From Stramonita haemastoma (Eukaryota > Mollusca > Gastropoda > Neogastropoda > Muricidae): a DNA stretch of 64,000 bases. A program made the position numbers and the translations under genes. The notes beneath the pieces are model-generated. The model made no database searches, was not told the origin of the DNA, and saw nothing but the letters and a program-made list of their open reading frames with translations. Positions 50,521 to 62,301 of this stretch are shown here, in pieces (position 1 is the stretch's first letter; the number at the start of each line of letters is the position of its first letter). The stretch covers positions 3,236,007 through 3,300,006 of the forward strand of contig CM060336.1 in the NCBI GenBank assembly GCA_030674155.1, read 5' to 3'.

Positions 50521-52600
50521 AAAACTGCTCACGTCACAACATTTCTTACCTATAAATCCAGGTTTCAGACAAAAGAAGAAACACCACACCCAGCAACACT
50601 AGGCTATAGATAAAGTCAGAAAACTCAGTCCCAACAGACTATTTAATCAAACACTAGGCTATAGATAAAGTCAGAAAACTTCAGTCCCAACAGACTATTT
50701 AATCAAACACAACCATCATCACGATTTTCTCTGTCATTTTCGTAAGCAGCAGTACTGCTATCTTCCTTATCATTCTGCTGTGTCACTGAAGTTGGAGAGT
50801 GATGGTGGATTAATTTTTTTTATTGCTTCAAAAGCCTGGAACACTGACATAGACAAACTTGTCGCCTTTTTCGCCCCCCAAAAAGTTTAAAGAACACCGA
50901 AACCTTGACAGTTCCACAGTTAAATGCTGGTTACAAAAAAAATTGGATGTTTGGGGCACTGCAAGGTTAAAATAAAAAGGCTTTAAGTCAGTAACAACTA
51001 CAATAACTGCAGGCATGCCTTACTTGGCCCCTAACTGACCTTACTCTCAACCCTCAAGTGAAATATGACACCACGCAATAAGCTTATCAAGAACACTTCA
51101 CTCATCCCCTGAAGGGCAATTACCAAAGTGACAGGCATATTGATACGAATCATAATTAAAAGACACAAGATAGCTACATTTCATATTTGTTCAAGCTTCA
51201 AAAAAAATATCACAAACACTCACAGGATCAATGTATGACCTCCCCCACCCCCCACCCCACTCTCTGGCTAGTTTTTTTCAAGCAGAGACTTAACTCAGAC
51301 AAAATCCCATACAATCTCAGTTTTACAAGCTAAAATTTTAATAATAATTATTATTATCATTATAAAGAAACTGCAGAAGACAATGCAAAAAAAAAAAAAG
51401 ACTTACCAGAATGACACAACAACTTTTGGTGGTCAGGCTTAGCCTCCCGAGGAGCAAGCAAGCGGAGAGAACAATGCAGGTAGGTGTACCTGTGTATGTA
51501 TGTCTCTACTCAGGTGTGTTACCTGTGTCAGACCAGACCTCTCAGGTCTGAGTGACCAAGGCCATGTTGTTTGCTCGCTGCTTTCCCAACCCCGGCCAGC
51601 CTGGAGTGGTTTGCTGTTTGCCGAGTACAGAAACCTTGACCCCCTGACACCGGCCACTTGCAATCACCTTACACCACCCACCCCGTGTACTGGCCGGCTG
51701 ACCATAAGTATGGTCTACTCAAAGTGTCGAAAGCTTGAATAGTAGTAGGCACCATCAGTCTCGGAAGACTATGGAGTTGCGCTCTAGTCTTTGGAGCGCA
51801 AAGCCTGGGTAAGTAAGTATGGAGGGCAAGCTTGAGTAGCAGGTTTTTAAAGGAAAGTTGTGGTTTTGGGTGGAACGACCTACCTGCTAGGGAGGGCGGA
51901 GGACCGTGGGGAGTGGAGGAGGCTGGTTGCAGAATCTTCAGTTCTGCCCCCACGGTCCACAGGACTACGGGACAGGTGAAGGTGAGGAAGTGATTTTGAC
52001 ATAGAAAAGGAAAGCAAGTACATATGCAATTTGATGAACAAAACAAACCTACAATGAATTTATAAAAGAGAAATAAAGAGATAAACAAAGGAAGAAAAAA
52101 AAAGAAAGGAATAACGAAAGTAACCACAAGAAGGAAGGATAGGAGGGGGAAAAAGAAAGAAAAGAAAGAAAAAGGGATAGATAGTCAAAGACAGACTAAA
52201 AAAAAAAAGAAAAAAAAGAAAGAAAGTGGATGCATGTTGTTGTTGTCGTCGTCGTTTTTAATTACTGAAGACAGTTTTCATTCAGCTTTAAGGCCTTTCT
52301 AAAGACAATTACCTTTTTTTTTTCATCCGTAATTGTTTGTGATGAAATAACTTCCATAAAAAATTACATTCATAGGTTTTGACAAAGTTAGCATTCCATA
52401 GTGCAATTGCTGCAAAAGAACAGTTTCTATGATGAAAGTTAACATTTTTTTCATGTTATAAGCTGATATCTGGCCACTTCCAACACATTTGGTCATCAAC
52501 TAACAATGAAAAAATATAATATTATCTAGAAAACGGTAATTTTGACTAATATGATGTTAATATTCACAGGTAATTACTGTCTTTATGGTGACAATCTCGA
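50520..52600. other. Mostly single-copy sequence, no gene recognised
   Basis: A 60-bp duplication at 50600-50705 (ACACTAGGCTATAGATAAAG twice), a LINE tail at 51745-51990 and purine-rich 52080-52220. An NR 5' exon could lie here but none can be identified. Confidence 0.5.
51745..51990 (+). mobile_element. LINE tail and neighbouring dispersed repeat
   Basis: GGCGGAGGACCGTGGGGAGT through CTACGGGACAGGTGAAGGTG matches the tail at 17230-17300. The preceding GTAGGCACCATCAGTCTCGG is another dispersed repeat. Confidence 0.6.
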
Positions 52601-52601
52601 T

Positions 52602-52896
52602 ATAAAGGTAAAGGTGTCCCATAACCTATGTGGTTGTAGGGAGCAAGGCATCAGAGACCTCAGCTTCTCTAGGGGCCAGCATATTGAGGCAGCGCCCATC
52701 TCCTCCCCCTCGATACTTTACTTTCCCTATCCCCAAAGAGGGTAGGTATCTATTTACAGCTGAGTGAACTGGGGACTATAATGAAGCCAAGGTGCACAAA
52801 CAGTCACCCATCCAATTTGTAACCACGTTCAATGCTGCCTAACCTTAGCTTGGGGAAAACAGGTGCTCTGATCACTGAGCTATCCCCTCCCCATGG
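52602..52896 (-). mobile_element. SINE family B, antisense
   Basis: AAAGGTAAAGGTGTCCC to TGATCACTGAGCTATCCCCT. Confidence 0.84.
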
Positions 52897-53095
52897 ATTT
52901 TTTTTCCTAAAGACTATTCACAACTTTTGACACGTTTGGTTTCTCATAGGTATGGACACGCAGTTTATAATCCTAGCTACCGCTGCAAGTGGGTCACCTT
53001 TTAGTCATCATCTTGTTTGTTGACACAAATCTCCTTTCATAACAGCACCACCAAAAAAAAAAAAAGTTTCGTAATGTACCCCCTGTACTGCCAGA

Positions 53096-53131
<36 letters not shown>

Positions 53132-53689
53132 TGCTCATGCAGGGTGGTGCAGAGACAGGTAGATAAACTTGAAGACATTCTACACGTGTCCATTCAGTCA
53201 CGTGCAGTGCCATGCAGGCCTATACTTTATAAGGCGCATACTGCACTGATGAATGATGATGCAGTAGAGAGGATTTTCTGTTCTATGACCACTGCAGTTG
53301 GCTGAATTATATATTTTTTAAAAAAAGAAAGAAAAGAAGAAGACGAACAATCGGTGTATCTCTTTTCCTCTGTGGGGATGCCAGGAGTTTGTCAGTATAA
53401 AAAGCATCCCCAACATCTGAAAATTCTGTGCCAGGAATTCCCTCTTTTCTCTCTCTCTCTCTCTTTAATCCCTCTCTTTGTTTCTGTCTTGTTCCTTTTC
53501 TTCCAACCACCTCCTTCTTATCTATTTTCTGCCTTCTTGGTCCATTCTTCTGCCTTTTTTCGCAGAAAGACTTAAAAGATAACAATTCTCTCCCACCCTG
53601 AAGCGGGTTGTGCGGGGCCTGACTAGTCGGGCGCTTAAAGGCAGCTCAACCCATTTTCGCTCCTGACAGACAACAATAGTCAACCAGCT

Positions 53690-53880
53690 GTACTTGGCGC
53701 AGTGGTTAGCCCCTTGGGTTACAGACTGGAAGGTCACAGTATCGAATCCCATTAGAGTCATAGGGGTTTTTCTGACTCTGGCCGGCTCCTACCCAGAGTG
53801 TGCTGTGGGCTCAGTGGGGAGACTGGGACCACACAGTTGAGCTTCACCCACTTTATGGATGCGAGTTTGAGAGTGTTGCT
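53690..53880 (+). mobile_element. Another tRNA-like SINE (GGCGCAGTGGTTAGCCC head)
   Basis: TTGGCGCAGTGGTTAGCCCC and CACAGTATCGAATCCCATTA, then GACTGGGACCACACAG. The same body is seen at 11960-12050. Confidence 0.65.
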
Positions 53881-53904
53881 TGAAAAAGAAAAGTATTGGA
53901 AAGT

Positions 53905-54190
53905 CACGGATGCTATAGCCGATTTCCGTGGGTTTCGAATCTCTATGACGTCTGGAGAATTAAGAGTGAGGATTTAACGATCTCCCTGGTCAACTTCAAG
54001 TGCAGATTTGCCAGTGTCTTAATTCCCTTCCTGTATATACACATGCAGAAGGTCAAATATGCACGTTTAAGATCCCATAATTCATGTCAGCGTTCGGTAG
54101 GTTACGGAAACAGGAACATTCCCAGCATACATCCCCGAAGTTGGAATGTGGCTTTCTTCATGGCGGGCAAAAATGGCTGCAAACACCAAA
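53905..54190 (+). mobile_element. SINE family D, sense
   Basis: CTCCCTGGTCAACTTCAAGT, ATACACATGCAGAAGGTCAA, TTCATGGCGGGCAAAAATGG. Confidence 0.76.
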
Positions 54191-54254
54191 GAAAAAGAAA
54201 GTGTCGGTTCCATTTTGTTTGTGTGACATTCAAACTTTACAGTCACCCCTCATG

Positions 54255-54336
54255 ATATGCTGTCTGTCTGTCTGTCTCAGTCTGTCTCTCCTCTCAGCAT
54301 CTCTCTCTCTGTGATTCTCTGTCTCTCCTCTCAACA

Positions 54337-54391
<55 letters not shown>

Positions 54392-54420
54392 CCTCCCCCC
54401 CCCCCCCCCTCTCAGCATCT
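54255..54420. repeat. (TCTG)n/(TC)n and poly-C tract
   Basis: TCTG repeats, TC repeats and a C run near 54396-54410. Confidence 0.9.
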
Positions 54421-54689
54421 CTGTCTGTCTGTCTCTCCCATCTCCAGTCTCGTTTTTAAAGTTGTATGCGTACAATAATTATTTACTTTACATCTTGGAT
54501 CATATGATTTTTTTTCTTTTGAAAAAAATATTTGTTTGTTGCTTGGTTGAGAGGGGCTTTTGGGGGGTTGTTTTTTGTGTTCTTTTTGCCCAGAGTGCTG
54601 GTTGTAAAAAAGAAAAGCATGTTCGCCTATGCCATAACCTTCTTTAAATAAAATTCACTCTATTCAATTCAATTCAGCCTTTAAGTCCG

Positions 54690-54865
54690 GCAAAACTCAA
54701 TTATAGGTCCAGAGCCCAGTGCTAAATTTAGCGTGGCCTTTCCTTAATTACAAAGTCCAAGTGTGGTCAGTTCCTGCTATGATTAGCACCAGCTGGGCTG
54801 GGTTTGGGATGGGATGGAGAGCAGCTGAGAGGAGCTGAAAGTGGGGGAAAATGACAGCTGTGTAT
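54690..54865. mobile_element. Dispersed repeat family F
   Basis: AAAGTCCAAGTGTGGTCAGT, CACCAGCTGGGCTGGG, AAATGACAGCTGTG; same order as at 8590-8755. Confidence 0.65.
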
Positions 54866-54944
54866 GTGCCTATCTTGTTGTTGATCATTAATTATGTTGT
54901 TTTGTTTTCGATTGTTGGTTGGTTGGTTGGTTGTTGTTGTTGGT

Positions 54945-54948
54945 GGTG

Positions 54949-55003
<55 letters not shown>

Positions 55004-55030
55004 GCGCGCGCGCGTGTGTGTGCGTTGTTG
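54945..55030. repeat. (GT)n with CGCG core
   Basis: About 60 bp GT, then GCGCGCGCG, then GT and (GTT)n; a potential Z-DNA former. Confidence 0.93.
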
Positions 55031-55049
55031 TTGTTGTTGATGTTTTTCA

Positions 55050-55880
55050 ACATCACGAAATTTTTTCATCAGCGAGTTTGACCTACACCAAATACAGTCA
55101 AATCTTCAAACACCGAAACATCATCCACAGCCTATGAAAAAAAAAAAAAAAAGCCATGACAAAAATATCTTTAAAAGTCCAGGTCCCAAATCACGCGCTG
55201 TGCACGTGGAAGGTGGCTCCGAAACGTGGGTTGGTAGCTCTCTAACTCAACCAGAAAAAGAAGTCCTTTCTTTATCTCTGTGCCCGCTACTTAGGGTCTC
55301 GACCGTGATTCGATAAGATAACCTCTCTTCGCTGTTTCACATTCGTGTCCTTGAGCTTAAAACGACAACGCGAGGCAGATTAAGCCTACAGTAATATTCT
55401 ACTACTACACAGTCTGTTTGACCTTCACCCACAGTGACGCTGTGACCTGCAGTGACCTGTACCTAGCGTGTCACCCGTTGGCTGTGTTCCCTACTAGAGT
55501 AGTAAAAGTACCGCTTGCATGGTTACATAACTATGTTCTGTAGTGGTACATTTAGTTTTTCCATCTAAGGGTACGTTCTCTACAAGTACTTTTTTCTTCT
55601 TCTTCTTCTTTTTTTTTTTTAAAGTAAACCAGCTGTTTTCTATTATCGTCCACGTATTCTTTTTGCTCATTGTAATCTGAAAAACAGAATGAGTGATTTG
55701 AGTGTTTAACATTTAACAAAGACAGCTACTTTTTCTTTAAAAGATAAAAAAAAAAAGCTTTCAAGCCAGTGACGCAGAGCCCAATCAATGATGTACTGTA
55801 ATAGACAATACGGGTTCACTTCTGCCTTGTTTTGCCTCAAACCAGATTTGACTTGATTTTCATGGCTCCATAACATATAA
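55050..55880. other. Single-copy stretch, no gene recognised
   Basis: Contains a poly-A at 55137-55152 and a (TTC)n/T-run near 55597-55620. No convincing exon. Confidence 0.5.
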
Positions 55881-55889
55881 ATTCTCATC

Positions 55890-56190
55890 GCTGGACGATA
55901 AATCCGAGTGGTTTAAGACCATTCAACGTCAGTCCCATGGGTCCATGGAATCCTGGGTTCAAATCTCCACAGTGGCGTCTGGTGAATTGAAAGGTGGAGA
56001 TTGTTTATGCTGTTCCAAGTCAACTTCAAGTGCAGACCTGCCAGTGCCTTACCTTCCTTCGTGCATATATACATGCAGAAGATCAAATATGCAAGTTACA
56101 GATTCTGTAATTCATGCCAGCATTCAGTGTGGTAGGGAAACATGATCATACCAAACATACATCCTCGAAGTTAGAATGTGGCTACCTTCA
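55890..56190 (+). mobile_element. SINE family D, sense
   Basis: GGTTTAAGACCATTCAACGT, TCCTGGGTTCAAATCTCC (box B), ATGCAGAAGATCAAATATGC. Confidence 0.78.
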
Positions 56191-56194
56191 TGGC

Positions 56195-56500
56195 GATCAA
56201 GGGGGCTGTGAACACCTGATAGTTACTGGGGACAATCAAGGGGTCTCTGAACACCAGATAGTTACTAGGGACAATAAAAGGGGTCTCTGAACACCAGATA
56301 GTTACTGGGGACAATCAAGGGGGTCTCTGAACACCAGATAGTTACTAGGGACAATAAAAGGGGCCTCTGAACACCAGATAGTTACTGGGGACAATCAAGG
56401 GGCCTCTGAACACCAGATAGTTACTGGGGACAATCAAGGGGGCCTCTGAACACCAGGTAGCTACTGGGGACAATCAAGGGGGCCTCTGAACACCCAAGGG
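56195..56500. repeat. About 44-bp tandem repeat, 7 copies
   Basis: GGGGACAATCAAGGGG(T/C)CTCTGAACACCAGATAGTTACT-type units with few differences, so recently amplified. Confidence 0.93.
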
Positions 56501-56604
56501 CCCTGGCCCCTGTGAGGTACTAGAAACTCCCTTTGGAAATCGCTAAATGTTGGCTAAGTTTCCTTTCATAGTGAGTGAGTCTGTGCATGCCTTGATTAGT
56601 GTCT

Positions 56605-56735
56605 GTTTGTGTGTGTGTGTGTGTTGTGTGTGTGTGTGTGTGTGTGCGTGCGTGTGTGTGCGTGCATGCGTGCGTGTGTGTGTTTGTGTGTGTGTGCACG
56701 CGCATGTGTGCGTGCGTGCGCGTGTGTATGAATGA
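56605..56735. repeat. (GT)n/(GC)n alternating tract
   Basis: GTGTGCGTGC-rich alternating purine-pyrimidine DNA. Confidence 0.9.
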
Positions 56736-56825
56736 GCGCACACAACCATGATATACATACACATTGCTGTGATTTTTCATCATCCCTTCCCTAGTCCCTC
56801 TCCCTAATTTTACATATATTCTTTG

Positions 56826-57345
56826 GACAGACGCCATAGCCAAGTGGTTCACACTGTTTGACTTCAATCCCATGGATCCATGAAGACATGGGTTCGAGTC
56901 TCAGCAGCAAGTAATTAATTAAGGGTGAAGATTTTACCATCTCCCAGGTCATCTTAAAGCACAGACCTGCCAGTGTCTCAATTCCCTTCCCACATCAGTG
57001 AGGGGCTCGGTGTGTCATAACAAGCTGTCGAGAGGAAGAGCCCGAAACGGCGACACATTTCTCTCCTGACAATCTCCCTGTCAGATATTCCAGTTCACAG
57101 AGAAATTGTCTGTCAAGCAGCACATGTGGCTATTTTCATCATCATCTACATGGAGAAGATCAAATATGCACGTTAAAGATCCCATCATGCATGTCAGCAT
57201 TTAGTGGGTTACGGAAACACAAAGATTCCGAACATACAACTTTGAAGATGGAAGACAGTTACCTCCATGGTGGGCGAAAACGGTCATATGTATGCAGAAT
57301 CTTACCATTGGTGACCCTCAGAGCTCTGAGGACTAAAAAAACCTC
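56826..57345 (+). mobile_element. SINE family D, longest copy
   Basis: Head GCCATAGCCAAGTGGTTCAC and ACATGGGTTCGAGTCTC, then AGACCTGCCAGTGTCTC, an insertion of about 100 bp (57000-57110), AGAAGATCAAATATGCACGT and the end ACCATTGGTGACCCTCAG. Confidence 0.78.
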
Positions 57346-57362
57346 AATAGCCAGCCAAACAA

Positions 57363-57461
57363 ACACACACACACGCACGCAACACGCACGCACACACACA
57401 CACGTCTCTTTATGGGCAATATTCTAGCACTTTTTAACATAAAAAATGAGTTTCACACACA

Positions 57462-57553
<92 letters not shown>

Positions 57554-57622
57554 CACACACACATACACACACACACACACCTACACACACACACCACACT
57601 ACACACACACATAACACACACA

Positions 57623-57662
<40 letters not shown>
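57363..57662. repeat. (CA)n blocks with a duplicated 60-bp spacer
   Basis: CTCTTTA.GGG.AAT.TTCTA(G/A)CA...TTTTTAA.A(C)A.AAAATGAGT at 57405-57452 and 57665-57712 bracket about 200 bp of CA. Confidence 0.9.
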
Positions 57663-57666
<4 letters not shown>

Positions 57667-57916
57667 CTCTTTAGGGGTAATTTTCTAACAATTTTTAAAC
57701 ACAAAATGAGTCAGAAAGGCAAATATTCATGAAAAATATATTTGTTATCGCATCAGATCATCTTTTGACAAAAACAAAATAATACATCAAGTCATGAAAG
57801 AAAGAGAGAGGGAAAGTATTTATAACTGAAACAGTAATCAAACATCAGAAATCAAAAGACTTGCATTCAAGCAGACAACAGAAAAATAACCCCAAAGTCA
57901 GAATTAGTTAAAAAAA

Positions 57917-58205
57917 AGTTAAAGTCTGTCCCGAGCCTATAGAGGCTCATCAAGCCGGTGCTTATCCCGGTTTCTGTGGCGTTAAGCGACTGAGAGTCAT
58001 AGACTCCCCCCTGGATAGGACGCCAGTCTATCGCAGGGTTAACCCCCAACACAAGGTTGGTACCCCTTTTACACCTGGGTGGGGTGAGAAAATAGCCGTA
58101 AAGTGCCTTTTCCAAGGGCACAACGCCAAAGCCGAAAGCTGGGATCGAACCCACAACCTTTAGATTACGAGTCCAACGCCCTAACCACTAGACTACAACG
58201 GCGGC
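57917..58205 (-). mobile_element. SINE family A, full length, antisense
   Basis: Reverse complement of the family A consensus, with GGGATCGAACCC and CCACTAGACTACA as the inverted boxes B and A. Confidence 0.88.
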
Positions 58206-58335
58206 TAAAGTCAGAATGCAGCTACCTAAAAGGGGGGGGAGAGGAACAGACCTGTCGCATACCGTACTATCATACACATAAATCTCGCCATTGGTGAACC
58301 TCGGAGCTCTAGATGAGCAACGAAAAAAAAAAAAT
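58206..58335 (+). mobile_element. SINE family D, 3' fragment
   Basis: GTCAGAATGCAGCTACC and GCCATTGGTGAACCTCGGAG, abutting family A. Confidence 0.65.
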
Positions 58336-59136
58336 AGCAGAAAAACTTACGCATACATAAGCACCAAAGACATAACCATTCATGACACAAATTAAGACAT
58401 GCACATTCATACACCAATCATGAATATTCATGCAAAAAACCCCAAGTTCTTTGCATTGATCACATTTCTAATCACAAATTCCCAGGTGGGATGCGTGAAT
58501 CAGAGTGTATATTCTGTGTGACACCATAGTGTTTAAGATCAAGAACATTCAAAACTCATAACAAAAACAATTTCATATGAACACAAATATTGTTTGTATC
58601 AAACATGATTTATGTGTGAAAGTTGAATTTTTACATGCCCTTGTGCACTGGTGTCTTTATGTACAATTTTAACTCCACAGTGCTTCACACTTCTTTGAGT
58701 GCCTCAAAATCACTGTTCCTTTCCCCAGTTACAACTGCTGGCTTTAACATGCAGGCAATTATCCAAACATTTTCATATCCAGAACACAACCTAATCTGTT
58801 CATTCTGCTCAAATTCATTCACTTTGCCTTGAAATTCATTCACTTTGCATTGCATACAAATTCATTCAATTTGCATACAAATTCATTCACTTTGCATGCA
58901 TTTTTATACAAGCTGTACACATGGGAAAATTACACTCAAAATATTGAAAGACTGACTGACAATTCCTCATTCACCCAACCCAATTTTTTTTCCCTTGAAG
59001 TAAAATGCAAAACTAAAAATCACATCTCTTTGTCTCATGAAATAAAAACAGAAATATCCAGATTTATGTGATGTTCATTCTTACCTATCACAAATGTCAA
59101 GATGTCTGTGATGTTTAATCTGATCTTTCACGAACA
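58335..59136. other. AT-rich spacer
   Basis: Includes a 4-copy ATTCATTCACTTTGCAT repeat at 58813-58900; otherwise no feature seen. Confidence 0.55.
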
Positions 59137-59380
59137 GGGGGTGGGATAGCTCAGTGGTCAGAGCACTCGCTATTCCCAAGTCAAAGTTAAAGCAGCATCA
59201 AGCGTGGTTACCAGATGGATGGGTGACCGTTTGCATGCACTGCCCTCTTTGCAGACAGGGAAGGTAAAGCAGTGAAGGCGAGGAGATGGGCATCGCCCTC
59301 AATATCCTGGCCCCTAGAGAAGCTGAGGTCTCTGATGCCTCGCTCCCCTACAACCACAGAGGTTATGGGACACCTTTACA
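59137..59380 (+). mobile_element. SINE family B, internally deleted
   Basis: GGTGGGATAGCTCAGTGGTC to GGGACACCTTTACA. It lacks about 45 bases between CGTTTGCATGCA and CTGCCCTC. Confidence 0.83.
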
Positions 59381-59814
59381 ATTTTACTTACATGAAACAG
59401 GGTGGAGGTAGTTAAGTGGGTAGAAAATCCTAATTATAATCTGAAGGCATGGGTTCGAGTTTCTGTTCCCACCCTAGTGGTCAAGAAGCTCTATGACTAC
59501 TTGAAGACCTGCCTGTGGTCTGCTGCCTTCATGACAGAGACTGAGCTGTCCCTCTGATGAATGCATGCAATAGACAGTTTCTGTTGAGATGTCCATTACA
59601 GCTGGGGATTTTCCTTCTGGAGTTAACGTTGTACTCACAAATTTTATTCCCAAGGAAGTCCTTCAGATGAGATTATAAACCAGATGCTCCAAGTGCAGAC
59701 ACACGCACATCATCCCACACACATTTAGAAAAAACATTTTACAGAAAAGAAAAATAATTGCCATGACTTTTTTTTAAAAAGTGGTAACATCTCCCCTCCC
59801 CTAAATTAAATCAG

Positions 59815-59820
59815 TTTATT
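59815..59820 (-). terminator. Candidate polyadenylation signal for RHNO1
   Basis: AATAAA on the minus strand about 230 bases past the RHNO1 stop, in otherwise AT-rich 3' sequence. Confidence 0.45.
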
Positions 59821-60046
59821 TTCATGTTCCCACAAAGAAGACAATGGTAAGCATTACAAATAAACTTCAGGTAGAGAGACAGAGAAACTGATAGAGAAAC
59901 AAGAGAGAGAGAGAGATTCAGCGAGACAGAGACAGACAGACAAAGATCCATTCACTGTCTTGGGTATGATCTATGAAACAACCTGTGACATACTGCACTG
60001 GCAATGTCATGATTAATAAATAAATAAATTACACCTCTATAAAATT

Positions 60047-60299
60047 CTATTTACAAGTTTTTCTCTTCAAATGCTGCCGTTGCCTGTACGTCAGGCTGTA
60101 CTCAGTCTCAGGAGTGTCCGACACGAGAACGTTGGTGGCGCCCTTTTCCTCAGGGGTGGCCGGCTGCAGGTATTTCATGGCTTCTCTCAGTTTGTCCTGC
60201 AGTCTTTTCGACCGTCTCGGCTTCTCCGCAGAAAAGGGCATCTTTCTCTGGGACAGTAGTCCTCCCTCTCCACAGCTGCCAATCCCCGACAACCTTTTC
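60047..60299 (-). CDS. RHNO1: RHNO1 exon 3: conserved C-terminus
   Basis: Acceptor ATCGTTTCCCGCAG, then KRLSGIGSCGEGGLLSQRKM, EKPRRSKRLQDKLREAMKYL and NVLVSDTPETEYSLTYRQRQ, ending KTCK-stop. In phase with exon 2 across a 387-bp (3n) intron. Confidence 0.78.
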
Positions 60300-61932
60300 C
60301 TGCGGGAAACGATGTCAGGAGACTGTTGTTTGGAGAGTCATGGTGCGGGGAACAGCTGGTGCGCCGACGTGTTGAAAGCATCGTCGAAGGGCTGTGAGCG
60401 AATAGCGCCACTCTCAGAGGAATCGAGATGACTCCTGCAGTAACGGGGTGAGTCGCTCAGAAGGCGACGCCGCTGAGGTTTCTAACGGCGACAATAAAAT
60501 ATCAGAGTCGTACCCCTTCCTCTTATCATCTCCCTTCTCTACAGAATTCACACTCCGATTTTGGGAACGGAGTTTTTTGTTTGTGAACGCAAGATGGAGC
60601 AGACATGTGTCGATTCTGCAGAAGTTCTTCTCTGTGCGGAAGGTACAGGCTGCTGGAGGGAAGGATCAGCAGGCGTGTTTGATGACCTGCCCTTGAACTC
60701 TGAACGGCGTCCAATAGAAGGGCGGTAATCTCTACTGCCAGACCTCCTCTGTGAAACTCTTCTTCTGACAACCTCCACACACACATCTTCGTCCTCACAG
60801 TTATCACAACTTGTATTAATTCCATTCTGCACATTTTTTTCTTGTAACACACGTCCATCTTTTGTAGGTTTTCCAGCCCTTGCTGCCTTCAGGGCAGGTG
60901 GCTCAGGAGACGTGCCAGACTCCCCCAGAAATTGCAGAGCTGGAAACTTTCTGCTACATTTGTCCTTGATTGATCTATCTCCATGGGAACCGTTGGCGTT
61001 TTGGCGTTGACGGGTCTGACGACGCCTCCGACTTGATATGGTGATTCCATTGAATTGGGGGGAAACCTGAAGTAAAAACCAGAATGGAGTGCATGATAAT
61101 TAATATGTATGCATACTTGGGCATGGAAGAGAATCTTTATCTTTGAAGAATTTTTCTTTTACGTCTTTCTGGGAAAAAGCCAGGAGAATGCATCAAGAAG
61201 GCAGAAAACAGACAAGGAGATGACAGGAAGAAAAAGAGCAAGGCAGAAAGAAAGATAGGGATAGAAAAGAGAGAAAAGAAGGAATTCCTAGCACACAATT
61301 TTCATAGGTTGGGGATGCTATAATTTATACTAACAGGGCCTCGGCATCCCCACAGGGAATTCTATTGTTATAATTTTAACTGATTTTACATGGTTTGAAC
61401 ACAAAATGTACATCTGTGAATTACAACACAAGTTCAAACCAACCACGTTAATTCACCATCAGCATACAATTGCAAAAGTTTGAGCTTGTTTAGTATTTTA
61501 TGATTTAAAAAAAACAAAAGCAAAGGATATTGTGTTTGATTTTATTGTACGAAGTCTATAAAGTCTAAAACAGGAAACAAAAAAGATCTGAAGCAGAGGA
61601 AACTGATATTGCTGACAGACAAACATAGGGTATAGAACAAGCACCTTTTGTCATAGCCTAATATGATATATGCTTTTTTCATCAAGCAATCCATCTTAAC
61701 CCTTACAGCACTGAATATATGCTAACAATTACTTCCCCTATCCTGAATTTCTGCCCCAGTGCTCTCCCCTTCAGCCTTGTCAGCTGATTTTCCAGCGATA
61801 ATGGTACCAGACGAGGGTTTATTTTTAATTATAGTGATCCGTCATGCGGTTAACTGGCATCAATGGACTCTGTAAAGTAGTTTTGATACGGCAAACACTG
61901 CTTCTCCTCTCCCACGAGAATGTTTACAAAGC

Positions 61933-62000
<68 letters not shown>

Positions 62001-62227
62001 TACCTAGGTACCCATTTTGCACACTTCTGCACCTCAGAAACCCAGGAACTGACAGAAAATTCGAAGCACCGGTTTTCCTCCTTACATAATAATAATAATA
62101 ATACATGGAATTTATATAGCGCTATATCTTGTAAAAACAAATAAAAGCGCTTGCACTCGACCCTCACAACAAACAACCAATGACAATAAATAATTCTAGC
62201 AAAATCGAAAGCACACACGCGCGCGCG

Positions 62228-62301
<74 letters not shown>

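Noticed and set aside
50058..50589. 150-residue Phe/Leu/Ser-rich reading on the minus strand
   Set aside because: It comes from a purine-rich low-complexity tract with several overlapping open frames and no splice or start context.
56195..56500. CRISPR-like direct repeats
   Set aside because: The units are contiguous without spacers and the genome is an intron-rich animal.
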